From NCBI RefSeq assembly GCF_964275005.1, contig NC_092701.1, forward strand, positions 13,080,670 to 13,144,669: 64,000 nt of DNA, read 5' to 3'. The number at the start of each line of letters is the position of its first letter. The first letter of the stretch is position 1. Below are positions 1 to 12,100 of this stretch, one piece after another. This DNA is from Diadema setosum. Its lineage: Eukaryota > Echinodermata > Echinoidea > Diadematoida > Diadematidae. Made by a program: the position numbers and the translations under genes. A model generated the notes under the pieces. It was given only the letters and a program-made list of their open reading frames with translations, was not told the origin of the DNA and searched no databases.

Positions 1-1625
1 TTCACAAAGAATTTATTAAGTCAATCTTGGAAGATATGATCAACTTCAAATTATGGTATGCATAGTGTTTTTAGTGGTATATTCCCACATGAAAATGAAA
101 ATCTTGGAGGCTTATTCATGCAGCCATGAATATACAGAATAAAATAAAGTGACATAGAAATTGGTCTGTAAATTTTCGTAACAATTTTGAGTGAATTCTG
201 AGTACATTTGATAGATTGTGGCATACAATTGTACCATAACTTTACTATGTTAATCTTAACTTTAGATTTATTGATTGCTTTAAATTCTTTGTGAAACAAC
301 CAAGTATTATGCTTCCCCTTATCCAATGAGCTACATCTCTCTGGATCGATAACCTTCTAATTGTGATAAAAGTTTTCTTTAGAGTGTCAAATCACTGTAC
401 CACTGAACCATGTCAATTTTAACTTCACTGGCTTCCATGCTACAGTGTAAATATGGCACAATGTACACTGTACATGTAGTAAGGGACGTATCCTTCTGAA
501 AGTCCTTTTTCTGAAAAAACAAACGAACAAACAAACAAACCAAAAACAGTGCAAAAACATTTTTTGGAAGGTTGTCATATCCTTAATTCCCATTCCCTGG
601 GTTTGAGAACAGCACTGCTTTGGGTACAAGGACGTGCAACAGTTAGACATTTACAGTCCCCCCAGTGTGCCATCATACCACCAAGATATAATCAAATTGA
701 TATCCATTTCTATTGATAAATTCCTCAGTGTTTACCCCATTGCACAAAACTTAGGATGCGTGTTTTACAAACCGTATACATTCATGAGGAAACATTTTGA
801 GGTGTAGTATCATTTTCATTTAATATTATTCATGAAAGTATGACGTTAAAGAGAATGTTTCTTTTCATAGTAAGAGCTGCGCATGTACATTTATGTCCAA
901 GTCTCTCACTTTATCTCAGGTATATTGATATTTTCCCAGTAAGAGTTGCAATTAGCATTTTTCTCAAGGAGATATTGTGACTTTTTTTTTCTGTACGTTG
1001 TGTTGAGGGTGTGTTATTTTGTCTGCCTTTCATAGCATAAGTGTAGAAATCATCACTTCACGTATGATACAAAATGTAAGTTTATGTAAATAATTTGGAA
1101 ATAAAAAGTGTAGTCCTAGAATTTAATCATATTCTGGTATGTGGAGAAGTGGAGTGCGTATCCCGTTCAATCTCACACAGTAATTGATATTGTGAATTGG
1201 ATGCAGTAGATGTTGTGACTAGCATGGGCATTGCTAGTGAGCCAGGAGTCAAGATGACTATGCCTTTGTTAACCGTTATTTTTCACAATAAACTATTTTG
1301 AAAGATACTCTATAGAGTGTGCAGCTGATTTTCGTTTCTTTTTGCAGTAGGTGCCTTAGCTGTCTAGTTCGTTAGAAACAGCAAGCAAATACACATAATT
1401 TTTATTGACATAGCTGGTCTCCGATATTTATTATGCAAAGCAATTCTCTGTACTATTTACACATACAATTCATACAAATAACTTAGCTGGAAATTACATT
1501 AATTCAATTTAGTGGAATGTTTGGGCATGTTTGACGTTCAAGTTTTCAATTTAATCAACAACTGAGTAAGACCACACATTGTAGTGCACATACAATTTCT
1601 ATGAAAGTTTCACACATTGAATACA
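1..1625. other. Intergenic stretch, no gene recognised
   Basis: No open frame here has the composition or motifs of a protein I know; the longest are under 95 codons in AT-rich sequence. Plus-strand AATAAA hexamers lie near 1,099 and 1,288. This could be the 3' UTR of a plus-strand gene to the left of the window, converging on CCDC18, but no coding exon is visible to support that. Confidence 0.4.
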
Positions 1626-2042
1626 CAGTGCACTCCCATTATAACGAAGTTCAAGGGACCAGCACTTTATTTTCATTGTAAAGAAATTTCATTATAGCTG
1701 AATAGTAAGGTGTATAATGATATATAAATGGATGGTAATTTGGGGAACTGAATTCTTATTTTAGTAATAATGGAGTGCACTATACAATTCTTGTAAATTC
1801 TTGTACAACGAAATAAGAATTCAGTTCCCCAAATCGCCATCTCTATATCTTTATAACTTAACATTTGGTGAACTGAATTCTTATTTTGTTTGACAAGAAC
1901 TTTGTTCTTATTGCTTTAGTTATAATGGGAGTGCACTGTACAATTCTTGTAAATTCTTGTACAACTAAATAAGAATTCAGTTCCCCAAATTACCACCTAC
2001 ATGTATATATCTTTATAACCGGATGTTATACGGGAGTGCAAA
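1626..2042. mobile_element. pogo/Tigger-like MITE with an internally duplicated end
   Basis: The left end reads CAGTGCACTCCCATTATAAC and the right end is its diverged inverse (GTTATACGGGAGTGCAAAG), next to TA. The phrase GGAGTGCACT followed by ACAATTCTTGTAAATTCTTG occurs twice inside (about 1,775 and 1,928), as does AAGAATTCAGTTCCCCAAAT, so the interior seems tandemly duplicated. No transposase frame is present. Related ends occur at 6,521, 23,641 and 54,618. Confidence 0.55.
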
Positions 2043-3035
2043 GTACACACCATGTTTACACATGACTTACATCAATGAACAACAGAAGAGACTTCACTTT
2101 GTGAAGATTCTACATCACACAGATTAAATCTCATAAATGGCAGGAGAGATTTACTGAAAGAAAATATGACACAAACACTGAATTATTTCACATACAGTGT
2201 ATACAGACACATTACAGGTAGACTGTCTCTTTCCCATAAAACTACACGCCAATTTTGTATGGTTGTACATCTACCAAAGTCGCTGAAGAAGCTCTTCTCG
2301 TAAAATTCCACAACACTGCATAGAAACTTCATATGAGAGGCAGTGGCGAGACAGACAATAGATAAAGGTGCACAGCACACGAAAAGAAAAATTTTCTCCA
2401 CACTTACGAAAATTTTCTTACATCAACAACAGAAAAGGCAAAACCAACGTTCAAGAATGTGTCTGTCAGGCATTCGAGGCATTAAACATTGCAAAATGTC
2501 AGTAATCAGAAAAGACAGCCACTCAAGCCAGTAATGGTGGGCTTTATCACATTCAATGTAAAATCCAAAGGTAATGCATCTTGGTTTTGTGTATCCAATC
2601 AAGACGATGTATAGAGACAGACACACTTACACAGAGTTCCAGTAAGCCTTTTTGTGTATTTTTGAGCTATTATCTAAATTGTGTGGTTCTTGTCAACTGA
2701 ATACTTTATGCATGGTATTTTAGTATGACTTCACAATCCCATTGAGACATTGCAACACATAGATATGTTGCACACACAACATGAAACTAACAGAGAAATA
2801 CATGTATACACACTACTGATATTTTGAGCTAAATACCCATCCCGTTGGAATGTTATTTTTATGTTAATGTCCATTTCAGCCACAACTGGGGGCTTCAGTA
2901 TGCCTAGCAAGTTGATTTATGCACTGACATAGCAATGCACCCGACTCATTGCAAAACTCACTGAATCATCTGTTCATTTGGAAGCCCCCAGTTATGGCCG
3001 ACATCAGTTTAATAGTGTTATAAAACCAAACAGCA
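2043..3035. other. Intergenic, holds one small inverted-repeat element
   Basis: At 2,876-3,001 there is a 126-bp MITE-like unit. Its ends are a 21-bp inverted repeat, TCAGCCACAACTGGGGGCTTC on the left against GAAGCCCCCAGTTATGGCCG on the right. The rest holds no recognisable gene; opposed short frames at 2,343-2,626 have no family features. Confidence 0.5.
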
Positions 3036-3212
3036 GGGGGGTGTTTCATAAAGCTGTTCGTAAAGTTATGAAGGACTTTAATATGAATGACTGGTGATCA
3101 GTCCTGATGTGCTATACTTATCAGAATTTCAATAATTCAGCATAAGAACTGATCACCAGTCGTTCGTAAGTCCTTCGTAACTTTACGAACAGCTTTATGA
3201 AACAACCCTCAG
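3036..3212. mobile_element. MITE with ~40-bp terminal inverted repeats
   Basis: GTTTCATAAAGCTGTTCGTA on the left is matched by the inverse TACGAACAGCTTTATGAAAC on the right. The pairing continues inward through GGACTTT and ACTGGTGATCAGT, so most of the element can fold into a hairpin. It is non-coding. The target duplication is unclear, so the superfamily is not assigned. Confidence 0.65.
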
Positions 3213-3369
3213 GTCTATAACTGACTAATAAAAGTTAGTCACAACCTTTAACTGTCCTTGAGCCATCCCATTAGGCAGTCCATGAGACAAGGACAGAGTG
3301 ATCTAGTTATCTCCACAAACATATTACTTGCATAAATTTTTCTCTGCTTCTTTGTGTAAATATCGTTTG

Positions 3370-3990
3370 TTTTGCACTGTGCCCCTCAAAAACTCTGACC
3401 GTATTCCAGCTGTACCAAAACAATTTCTTTATAATGCAACCTCAAAGACAGATTTTTTTTCTTTAATGTCAAAGAATTACACTGTATATTTGGAAGACTT
3501 TACTATTAACAGAAGACATACATGTATTGAAAAATATGTATATCTTCCATGTTTGCATTTTGTTACTTTTTTTTCCTCCAAACTTGCACCGTGCTCCTCA
3601 AAAACTTTGACTGTATTCCAGCTGTATCAAAACAATTTCTTTCAAATGCAACCTCAAAGACAGATTTTTTTTTTCTTTAATGTCAAAGAATTATATTTGC
3701 AAGACTTGCCAATTAACAGAAGACATACATGTATTGAAAAATATACATATCTTCTATGTCTGCATTTTGTTACTTTTGTTTTCCCCAAACTTGCACCGTG
3801 CTCCTCAAAAACTTTGACTGTATTCCAGCTGTATCAAAACAATTTCTTTCTAATGCAACCTCAAAAGACTTTTTTTCTTTATTGTCAAAGAATTATATTT
3901 GGAAGACTTGCCAATTAACAGAAGACATACAGGTATTGAAAAATATATCGTCTATGTCTGCATTTTGTTACTTTTGTTTTCTCCAAACTT
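3370..3990. repeat. ~210-bp tandem repeat, three copies
   Basis: The phrase GTATTCCAGCTGTA recurs at about 3,401, 3,613 and 3,820. Each time it is followed by the same order of landmarks: a poly-T run, GTCAAAGAATTA, AACAGAAGACATACA, and a GTCTGCATTTTGTTAC-type segment. Unit length is 207-212 bp. The plus-strand 196-codon frame across it is repetitive translation of this array, not a gene. Confidence 0.8.
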
Positions 3991-4123
3991 GCTGAAGTGG
4001 GCATGAAAGGATTCAGCTTCTAAAGAAGACATTGGGATGTCAACATGAAATGATCAAGCTAGTTACTGAATTCTTCATCCAGGAAAACAACACCTTATGA
4101 CATTTCTTGAGCACCCAGAGGGA

Positions 4124-4150
4124 TATATATATATATATACACATATATCC
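4124..4150. repeat. (AT)n microsatellite
   Basis: A short alternating AT tract is flanked by GGATAT and ATATCC, making it weakly palindromic. Confidence 0.7.
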
Positions 4151-4233
4151 TCTAGAAAACAAGGTAATTTGACGGTCATGCTCAAAACACGTACATCTTA
4201 TGCAAGCAGCATTATGGTCACACCATTACAATA

Positions 4234-4380
4234 GGGAGCTTTAGATTTTAGACGCGTGGACGTTCAAAGGGAAAAAAACATGGTCTGAGCGTGCGCAGTA
4301 ACTTGACGTGCGCTACTGCGCACGCTCAGACCATGTTTTTTTCCCTTTGAACGTCCGCGCGTCTAAAATCTAAAGCTCCC
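4234..4380. mobile_element. Foldback MITE, almost fully palindromic, TA target
   Basis: The left arm starts GGGAGCTTTAGATTTTAGAC and the right arm ends with its exact inverse; TA flanks both ends. The arms also share CATGGTCTGAGCGTGCGCAG. About 70 bp pair on each side with a very short spacer, so RNA or single-stranded DNA from here would form a long hairpin. It is non-coding, with a Tc1/mariner-like TA target. Confidence 0.75.
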
Positions 4381-4439
4381 TAATGACTACCTCGGGTAGT
4401 TCAATGTACTTTATATTAGAAGAGTGGAAAAATGAGCAA

Positions 4440-4520
4440 AGAAAATGGGATTCCATCGGGATTCACACCCGATACCTCTGGAGCTAGTCTGGTGCTCTAC
4501 CAACTAAGCCCTAGTGCAGT
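4440..4520 (-). repeat. tRNA-like sequence (SINE head or tRNA pseudogene)
   Basis: Read on the minus strand, GGCTTAGTTGGTAGAGC fits a pol III A box and GGGTGTGAATCCCG fits a B box. Spacing is that of a tRNA. I could not fold a clean anticodon stem, so a working tRNA is unlikely. A (CA)n tract follows on the plus side. Confidence 0.55.
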
Positions 4521-4583
4521 GTTTGTCCAAGAAACCCTTAATTCTCAATGCTTGAAAGGTCAGACGCTATAACAGTGTGTATG

Positions 4584-4590
4584 TGTGTCA

Positions 4591-4622
<32 letters not shown>
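4584..4622. repeat. (CA)n microsatellite
   Basis: About 19 uninterrupted CA dinucleotides follow TGTGTGTCACT. Confidence 0.9.
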
Positions 4623-4625
<3 letters not shown>

Positions 4626-4734
4626 AAACCTGACATAAACCCAAAGGATAATTCAACTTGGGGATAAATGCGAGGGATCACAAAAGTGATGCAGCTTTTT
4701 GAGTATGTAACAAACGCAAACACAAGGAAACTGA

Positions 4735-4957
4735 CCAGAAATAAATATCATTTATTAGTGGAAGATGATTGGCACATGAATGGATCAAAACTCTCTCAAT
4801 ATGCTTGTTTGTTTATAAGTTGTTGTTGTTGATAGTACTGCATTCACAAGACAGAAGTTTAACCAACCAGGTTCCATTCTGCTTTGAAGACTTCATGGTG
4901 GGACGGATATAGACTGGGGAAGGTGTAATTGGGAAGAAAGTCTGAGGATTCCATCCG
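4735..4957 (-). terminator. CCDC18: CCDC18 3' UTR and polyadenylation site
   Basis: Directly after the CCDC18 stop codon there is a short untranslated stretch. A minus-strand AATAAA (plus TTTATT at 4,751-4,756) is followed within 40 bases by a T/G-rich run (TTGTGTTTGCGTTTGTT), the usual downstream element. The cleavage point near 4,735 is inferred. Confidence 0.6.
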
Positions 4958-6162
4958 TCAAGGGTCGCGATCTCCTCCCTCCAAGTCACCAAACAGTGCT
5001 TCGTTGAGTTTCAGTTTGCGTGCATCATTGGCTTGCAGTTGAGCCTGTAAACTAGCAATGCTACGACAGGGAGGCAAGGGAAAGTAGGGGAAGTAAAAGT
5101 AATGAAGAGAAATATACATTGAAGATACTGTATGTAACTCTTCATGCGCCAAGGTGAAAACCCTCCGCATGCCACATTATTCTGAGACAGCAACGTAGTC
5201 ATGCACTGAGAAAACATTCTGTTCAAATCCTTGTAACTTTCATAGATATCTGTTACAAAATACTCTGGATATGAAGTGAGCAAAGTTGCAGAGAAAGTAC
5301 CAAGTTTTGCTCTGATGTAAATTGCATAACAAGTTTAAATTTGTTTTTCTTTCAGATGACCAGTAGCTATATTAAGGAAAAGGTATGACTTTTACATACA
5401 AAACAGTGACAGAAACTTAGAATTTACTAGCAAATTCAGTAAGGAACATCCTTTGATAGTCAATCCATGTACATGAAACGCAAGCTACCCGAGACAGGAA
5501 TGGAATCGCGAGAAACACTTTCACTGTACTGTGGCATTGGCGATTTATTGATCGGTTTCGGCGAGTTAATGCATTTGCGCAGAATATGCGAAATTGACAC
5601 GCTGTTGACTGAGTCGGGCATGCGAACATGGCACATAAGGAGTTAATGATCTTGCAACAATGATTTCACTTCCTTCTTATTTATCTCCTACATACATTAT
5701 TGTACATACAGTTGTGGGGCTTGTTCACTACAAAGAACACCACAGGTCTTCACACAATTGTCTCTCTAGGGTGTACGGGAAAAAAGTTTGAACAATAATG
5801 CTTTTTCAAGTTTTGTAATGATGCTGTTGAAGTGATTTTCATATCAATGCCAACTTACTTTTTTCCAAAATATCTTGACATTCTAACTGGAGCAAAGCAG
5901 CAGCATTAAGCCTTCAACATTACTCAAGAAACATAGTTTCTTGTTTCTTCTAGCAATTAGATCTTTTTAAACACAGAAATAAAAGGACAGAAAAGCAACA
6001 GTTGTGATTTTGTCTAGGTATATCACTCCTGCACTTACCATTGCTTTGGTTTCAGTTGAGTTGATCCACCTAGTTTAGCCTTCCCCTGTGATTTCAGCCT
6101 TGCTTTCTCATTGGCCAGTTTCTGCTTGAGGGGTGTGGTTTCTGGGGAGCTGTTTCCATTTC
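4958..6162 (-). CDS. CCDC18: CCDC18 coding exons 27-28: C-terminal helical extension
   Basis: Exon 27 (6162-6039) and exon 28 (5060-4958) add residues 1631-1705. Exon 27 reads NGNSSPETTPLKQKLANEKA and onward; exon 28 contains SLQAQLQANDARKLKLNEAL and ends FGDLEGGDRDP. Their acceptors (CCATCAAG, CCTGTCGTAG) and the TG|GTAAGTG donor keep the frame with exon 26. Human CCDC18, as I recall it, has no counterpart. They could instead belong to a separate downstream gene, but the matching phases and the polyA signal right after the stop favour one transcript. Confidence 0.7.
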
Positions 6163-9100
6163 CTTGATGGAGAAGAGAGCATGTTTGCATTCTTTTAAGG
6201 ACTCTAGAAGCTCATGACATTGAGAGGTATATTTACTTATCAACTTATGTATGACTCACATCTCACTTTCATTTCTGCTGGTAAGAATGGAGGAAAACAA
6301 TTCTAATCTTGTAACGCTGTACACTGATTTTATATACGGTCAAACCTGTTAATAGCGGCCACCCAAAGGAGATAACAAAAAGTGGCTATTATAGACAGAT
6401 GGTCACTATAGACAGGGTCATAAAACATGGCCTCTCTTTCTCTGGGGATTTTCGTTTTAGTGGCTGTATACAGCAGGTAGCTGTTATAGATAGATGGCTG
6501 TTAAGGCAGGTTTGACTGTACAGTGAAACCCCGTTATAAAGAGTTCGGTTATAACGAGGAACCGCTTATAACAAGGTGATCGCATCGGTCCCGTTTTCCT
6601 TTGCGTGTAAACCTATGGCAGAACGAATTGGTTATAACGAATTTGGTTAAAACAAGATTCCAGTTATAACGAGGACATTTTCTGCGCATCATGATAAAGG
6701 AAAACATAAGCAATTTGATCGGATACAATGAGGTTCCATTTCTTGACCTGTCGCTTTCAAACAAACAAAACAAAACATTGAAAAGTGAATTCACGCTGAT
6801 CCCGTTTTACAGAGTCTGTGCTGAACCCAGTAACACACTGCACAAGTGCCCGTCCCGTCTCGATCTCTACATGTACTTATACCGTGGTATCTGAAGCGGG
6901 AAGACTCGGAAACAAACATGTTTCAGTCCCGCCGTTCCATATCGCCCATTATCAGTGACGAATAACCGAGTACCATTCCTTCCATGTTTCTTCTAAACCA
7001 TATAACAAATCATAATCATTCCATTTTCTTTTTCGCTAGGTTCCATTTCCTGACTTGCTGCTTTCAAACACACGACAAACGAAACATTGAAAACCGAATT
7101 CATGCTATCCATGTCTCGTTTCGCAGAGTACTGTAGTTCATGTTTTCTTCTAAACCACGCGATAAGACACAGAAATCCTTTCCGATGTTCCGACTAAGTT
7201 ATTGAACGAAATCATTCGATTTTTAGATTTTCTTTTTTGCGAGATACGCGTGCGTGATATTAAGTCAGACCACACAGCACCGAGAGAAAAAAAAAAAATA
7301 ACATATATTCAAAAACTTTTCATGTAGCGACACTCATGGCCAAAATGGACAATAATATTATAATGCGTGTGCAACTCATCATTATATCCTTTCCATTTTT
7401 AGTTCCGACTTCCAGTTGTTTTGCTGGCTAGTAAATACGAGTGTACAATACATGATTAAAGCCGAAATAATTAATGAAATCATAGCGATCCCGCCAGGTG
7501 ACAGTAGCGTAAAAATAGTTGAAAAACGCATGTTATTCTACTTCATTGAGTCGGTGTTTAGAAAATGAAAAAAAAAAACGCATTTAACAGTTTGAATAGA
7601 TCTGGGATTGTTTATTATCATGTAACAAATAATAAATAAATGAGTGTGTATGATTAAAGTCGAAATGATTAATGAAATCATCGCGATCCCGCCGGGTGAC
7701 AGTAGCGTAAAAATAGTTGAACAGCGCATGTTAATCTATTTTAATTGAGTTGGTGTTCTGAAAAAGAAACAAGCGAATTTAACAGTTTGAACAGATCTGG
7801 GTTTGTTCATTATCATTTAACACTGCAATGAAATTTTTTCTTTCTTTCAGAATAGTCTATGAGGTAAAGATTTGCATAAAAAGGATCACAACCTTCCAAA
7901 TTCAACCTTTTCGCATATTTTTCAAGAGTGGGTGTACAAAACGTGAAGAGATTTTAGGAAGAAAACAAAGAACCCATTTTTTAATCCCTTTGGGCGCAAC
8001 AATCATACATTGTATAGGATTACAGCCGAAATGATTCATGGAATCATCGCATTCCCGCTGGGCACCAACAGCGTAACATACCTCGCAAGTTACGCTAAAC
8101 AACGCATGTATGTTACTCTATTTGCGCTGGTGTTTAGAAAAACGTAACAAATGCATATTAACAATCTGATTTTGTTCATTGTCACGAATCACGAATATGA
8201 TCCTGCCGAGTAGGCCTACTTCTCAAGAACATAATGTGCAACTATTATGCGAAGAGATTTTCGGAAGAAAAATATAGAATTAACGCATTTCAACTCCTAC
8301 TTTATTCCGTCTTTTTTATGTATCAATTCACAAATAATTTCCCTTTATTGACTCAATAATAATGATCCATAATTGTGTAATAACAATGCAAAGGATGTTC
8401 TTAAGTTTGATTGATGGGTATATGACATCGTGCTTATGTTTTTCTTTGTTTTTGATGCGTACGGTTATAACGAGGTACTGGTTATAACGAGGTAATAACG
8501 CCAGTCCAACGGACCTTGTTATAACGGGGTTTCACACTGTACGTCCACAGCAGCAGTATTCAAGCAGAAACAATTCACATACAAGTCTTGGCGGAATTAC
8601 AGCAAACTTTATACAAAGCCCACACAATATCTTCTCTCCTTTCAGAACAGTGCTGAACTTCAGCGAGTTCGTAACAATGACTTAAACAAAACATCATCAG
8701 TTCTTTTACTTCTTTATAGATGGAAATGAAAACTAGACTTATGTAAATCATCAATTCTCATGGTTAGACAAACAGGTATTTTAATCGGCACCTGGGGAGA
8801 AAAACCAATGATCATCATATTTTTTAGACGAAGCTATCTACTTTCTTCCATAATTCTTTTTGAAATACCATGAAACAGACACATATGATTCATCTTCACA
8901 TTTCTAGCCACAACGTAGCCACAAGAAATGTTGACAATATATGTGACCGTGCATCACAGAACGAACAAAAAGTCGCACGCACTGATTTTGTGTGAGAGCG
9001 GAAAATAGGTGAAGTAGGTCAACCTAGCCAATCTTGGACTTTTTTATATTTTCTGAAAGAGCATGTCTTCTTCTACATCATACTAAAGTTTGGTATCATA

Positions 9101-12100
9101 AAATGAACAGGAAATTTGGTTATCAGCCGTTTTTCTGGAACACTTTTTAGTGGAATAGTGTGATAAGGTGTTTCTGAAAGAGTCCTCTTTTCATTTGTTA
9201 AAAACCCTGCCAATGGCCATTACTTCTAACTCCAATAACTTTAGAAGGGATAAGGCTACTGCTTTGAAAGTTGACATTTATCATCAACAGAATGTGTTAA
9301 TAAGGCATGCCTTCATTGTTATTGCTCTGGTGTTTATCATCCTATTATTTGTTCCATTCATCGCACAGCTTGCGCTGCTTGGTAAAGATTAAACGCTTGA
9401 ATAGACCCTGTTCTTCAGAGCCTCTTTTCTCAGTTCACACTTATCAAGGGTGTGTACTTTCTTTCCAATATTTAGATAGGTTAGGAGAGTCCATTTGGAT
9501 TGAGTTATATATCATTTTAAAGCTTAGAGTCTGCTCTTTCAGAATCTGACCTTAACTAAAAAACCATGTCAGGCGACTTTTTGTTCGTTTTGTGGTGCAG
9601 GGTCACATATGGCAAAGAATGGTAGATCAAGGATTATTAACACTGATGTCGTCTGCATCACCATGTAGATTCGTACACTGAATATTTGCATGCATTGCAT
9701 TCACAACATGCTCAAGCTCCGCACATGTACTGTAAAGGCGAGATGTTTGTCTTCACTCCAGCCATACTGGACGTGACATGTACAAGGACAAGGACTAGAG
9801 TGAGTGGAGCTAAAATTGATTCAAGGTTTCATCTTTTATCTCAACTAATATGTTGTTCATGAATAATTGGGTCTTGAGGCAAGGCCAAAAGTTGACAGTT
9901 ATAAACAGTCAGAACACTGCCTTCAAGGATATCTTGTTTACCTGCTCGCTTGTCCGGTGATTTTGCCTGTCGTCCATTCCTCGTGACTTGGTTCCCCCCT
10001 CGAAAGGATGCTAACACCGAGTGCCCTGTCCCCCCTTTGGAGAAATGGAGTACTCTACGTCCTGGTGAGGAGCCCTTTCTCAGGGGTATTCCACTCTTCC
10101 TTCGAGGGGAGCCGGGCGTCGGAGGGGCAGACCGTGACGATGGAGAGGAGTTGGCACTCTTGAGTGGGGTGGGAGGGGAGAGGGACGAGGCTCGGCTGCT
10201 GTGAGTTGGGGTGAGCAGCAGACCTCCATCAGACATGTCGTCTGGGTTTAGCCAGCTCGTGTCATCCACCGTCGTGCCACCCCCATTCTCCGACAGGATT
10301 TGCTGGTTCACAAAGTCCAGCATTGCTTGGAATGTTCCTGGCTGCTCTTGTGGCTGCATCTCTGGCAGCCGCTCTACACCTGAAATAATCGAGTCTGTAT
10401 CAGTCACATCAGAGAATTTATCCACTTTGCTATGAAATTTAGTCTCTGTTTGATGGTAAGAGAGTTTGACTTTGTCACTTGAGGGAAAGTCACTGTGCTG
10501 CTCTAAACTCACTCTATCCCCTTTGAACTCCTGAAATTCTGCTTGAGAGAAGTGTGTTACTAGTCTCTCCTCTACACTGGTCTCTGCTCCACTCTGAGTG
10601 TGAATCAATTTGTCAGTGAGCTTTGTGGGAGCTGCACTTTCCTCTACACTGGGTCTCAGCTCAAGACTACCATTCATTCCATGAGAAGCTGGCGATGACA
10701 GTCTGTGCTCCAGACTCCCACGGTGAATTCCTGACGAAGGGGAGGATTCAAACATGAAGTCAGCACTGCTGGGTCGCTGGGGAGAAGCTCTGGAAGGAGC
10801 TCCTGAGTTGAAGTGAATGCCAAACATGGCCCTCTCATATCCCGATACCTTGGCCTTTAGTCTTGCCACCTCAGACTCCTGGCAAGAAAAATAGAGGAAC
10901 AAAGAACAGAAATACAAGTACTAGTAGTTCACTTCTTATTTGCAGCAAAGGAATGCAGACTTCTTCATTGTCTTGTTAAACCTGACTCATCAAGTGATTA
11001 GCAAAGATTGAGATAAACAACTACATTTGTACAATGGCTAACATTCTACAATACTGTTTGTATTACTTCTCCTATCAGAGGGAGCATTATGAACATACAA
11101 AATAACAAGACACACTTCTTGCTTACTATTGAAATGTTGTCTGAAACAAGTAGAATCACATCTCCCTAAGAATTAAAAAAGAAAAGAAAAGCAGGTATGG
11201 AATGAAAACCAGTTTTCACTGGTGATTCCCATATTGGACAGATTGTAAAACACTCACCTTGATAACAATAGCCTCATTGGTGGCATTAATGACCTCCCTG
11301 GATGCTGCCAGGTCAGCCTCCAGCTCATCCACTTTCTTCAGGGCCTCACTCAGCTCCTCCCGGGCACCCTGTTTGGCTGCTTTCAGCTGGCTGATCTGGA
11401 GCCTGGCAGAGGAGTCTAGCTGGTCTCTGGATGCGAGCAGCTTTGCATGGCTTTCCTGCAGCTGGGCAACCTAATGGAACACATAATACTACACACTTAC
11501 ATTGAGACCAGATAGAGAAATTTACCTCATCATTATACAGGCCACCATCTCGAGCATATTTTGCATAGCAGTTGGCTAGTAGTTGGCTAATTATTGCCAA
11601 TTATCCACCATCAATTATTTGTTGTCGAGATGATACCATTTCACCTACTGATATTGCATTTTGTAACTATCATAAACTGCTCCCTCAAACATGACTCTGA
11701 AACTACATCTTGATCCATGGCAGTGCTGCAAAACATAACAGCGGCAGATATTTTAACTTACAAACCACACAGATTGGAACAAGAAAGTTTTACATATGCA
11801 AGCAGAGAAGAAGCAAAGCAATAAAAAAATGAGGCCAGTTGTAGAGGAGAATTTAATTTGATAAACTTTAAATTTCACTGTTCCTCAGACCTTCGAACAT
11901 TAAAGGGGGCATTCCAGACGATTTTCATAATTTCACATCATGTAGTACAAAAATCGACAGTTCCACATATAGATTCGTGGAATCTATTGTTGTCCTTGAG
12001 CAGAGAAACCAATAAACTGAAAATCTTAAACAAATTACACTGAACAGTGTTGATGACATCACAGCCTCACATATTTCAGAAATGTAGCAGTGTAATTCCC

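Noticed and set aside
3328-3918. 196-codon plus-strand frame
   Set aside because: It is the translation of the ~210-bp tandem repeat; the protein repeats itself and has no family features.
4440-4520. Functional tRNA gene
   Set aside because: A- and B-box words are present, but no clean anticodon stem could be drawn; more likely a SINE head or pseudogene.
9950-10204. Plus-strand frames opposite the large CCDC18 exon
   Set aside because: Shadows of a real coding exon on the minus strand.
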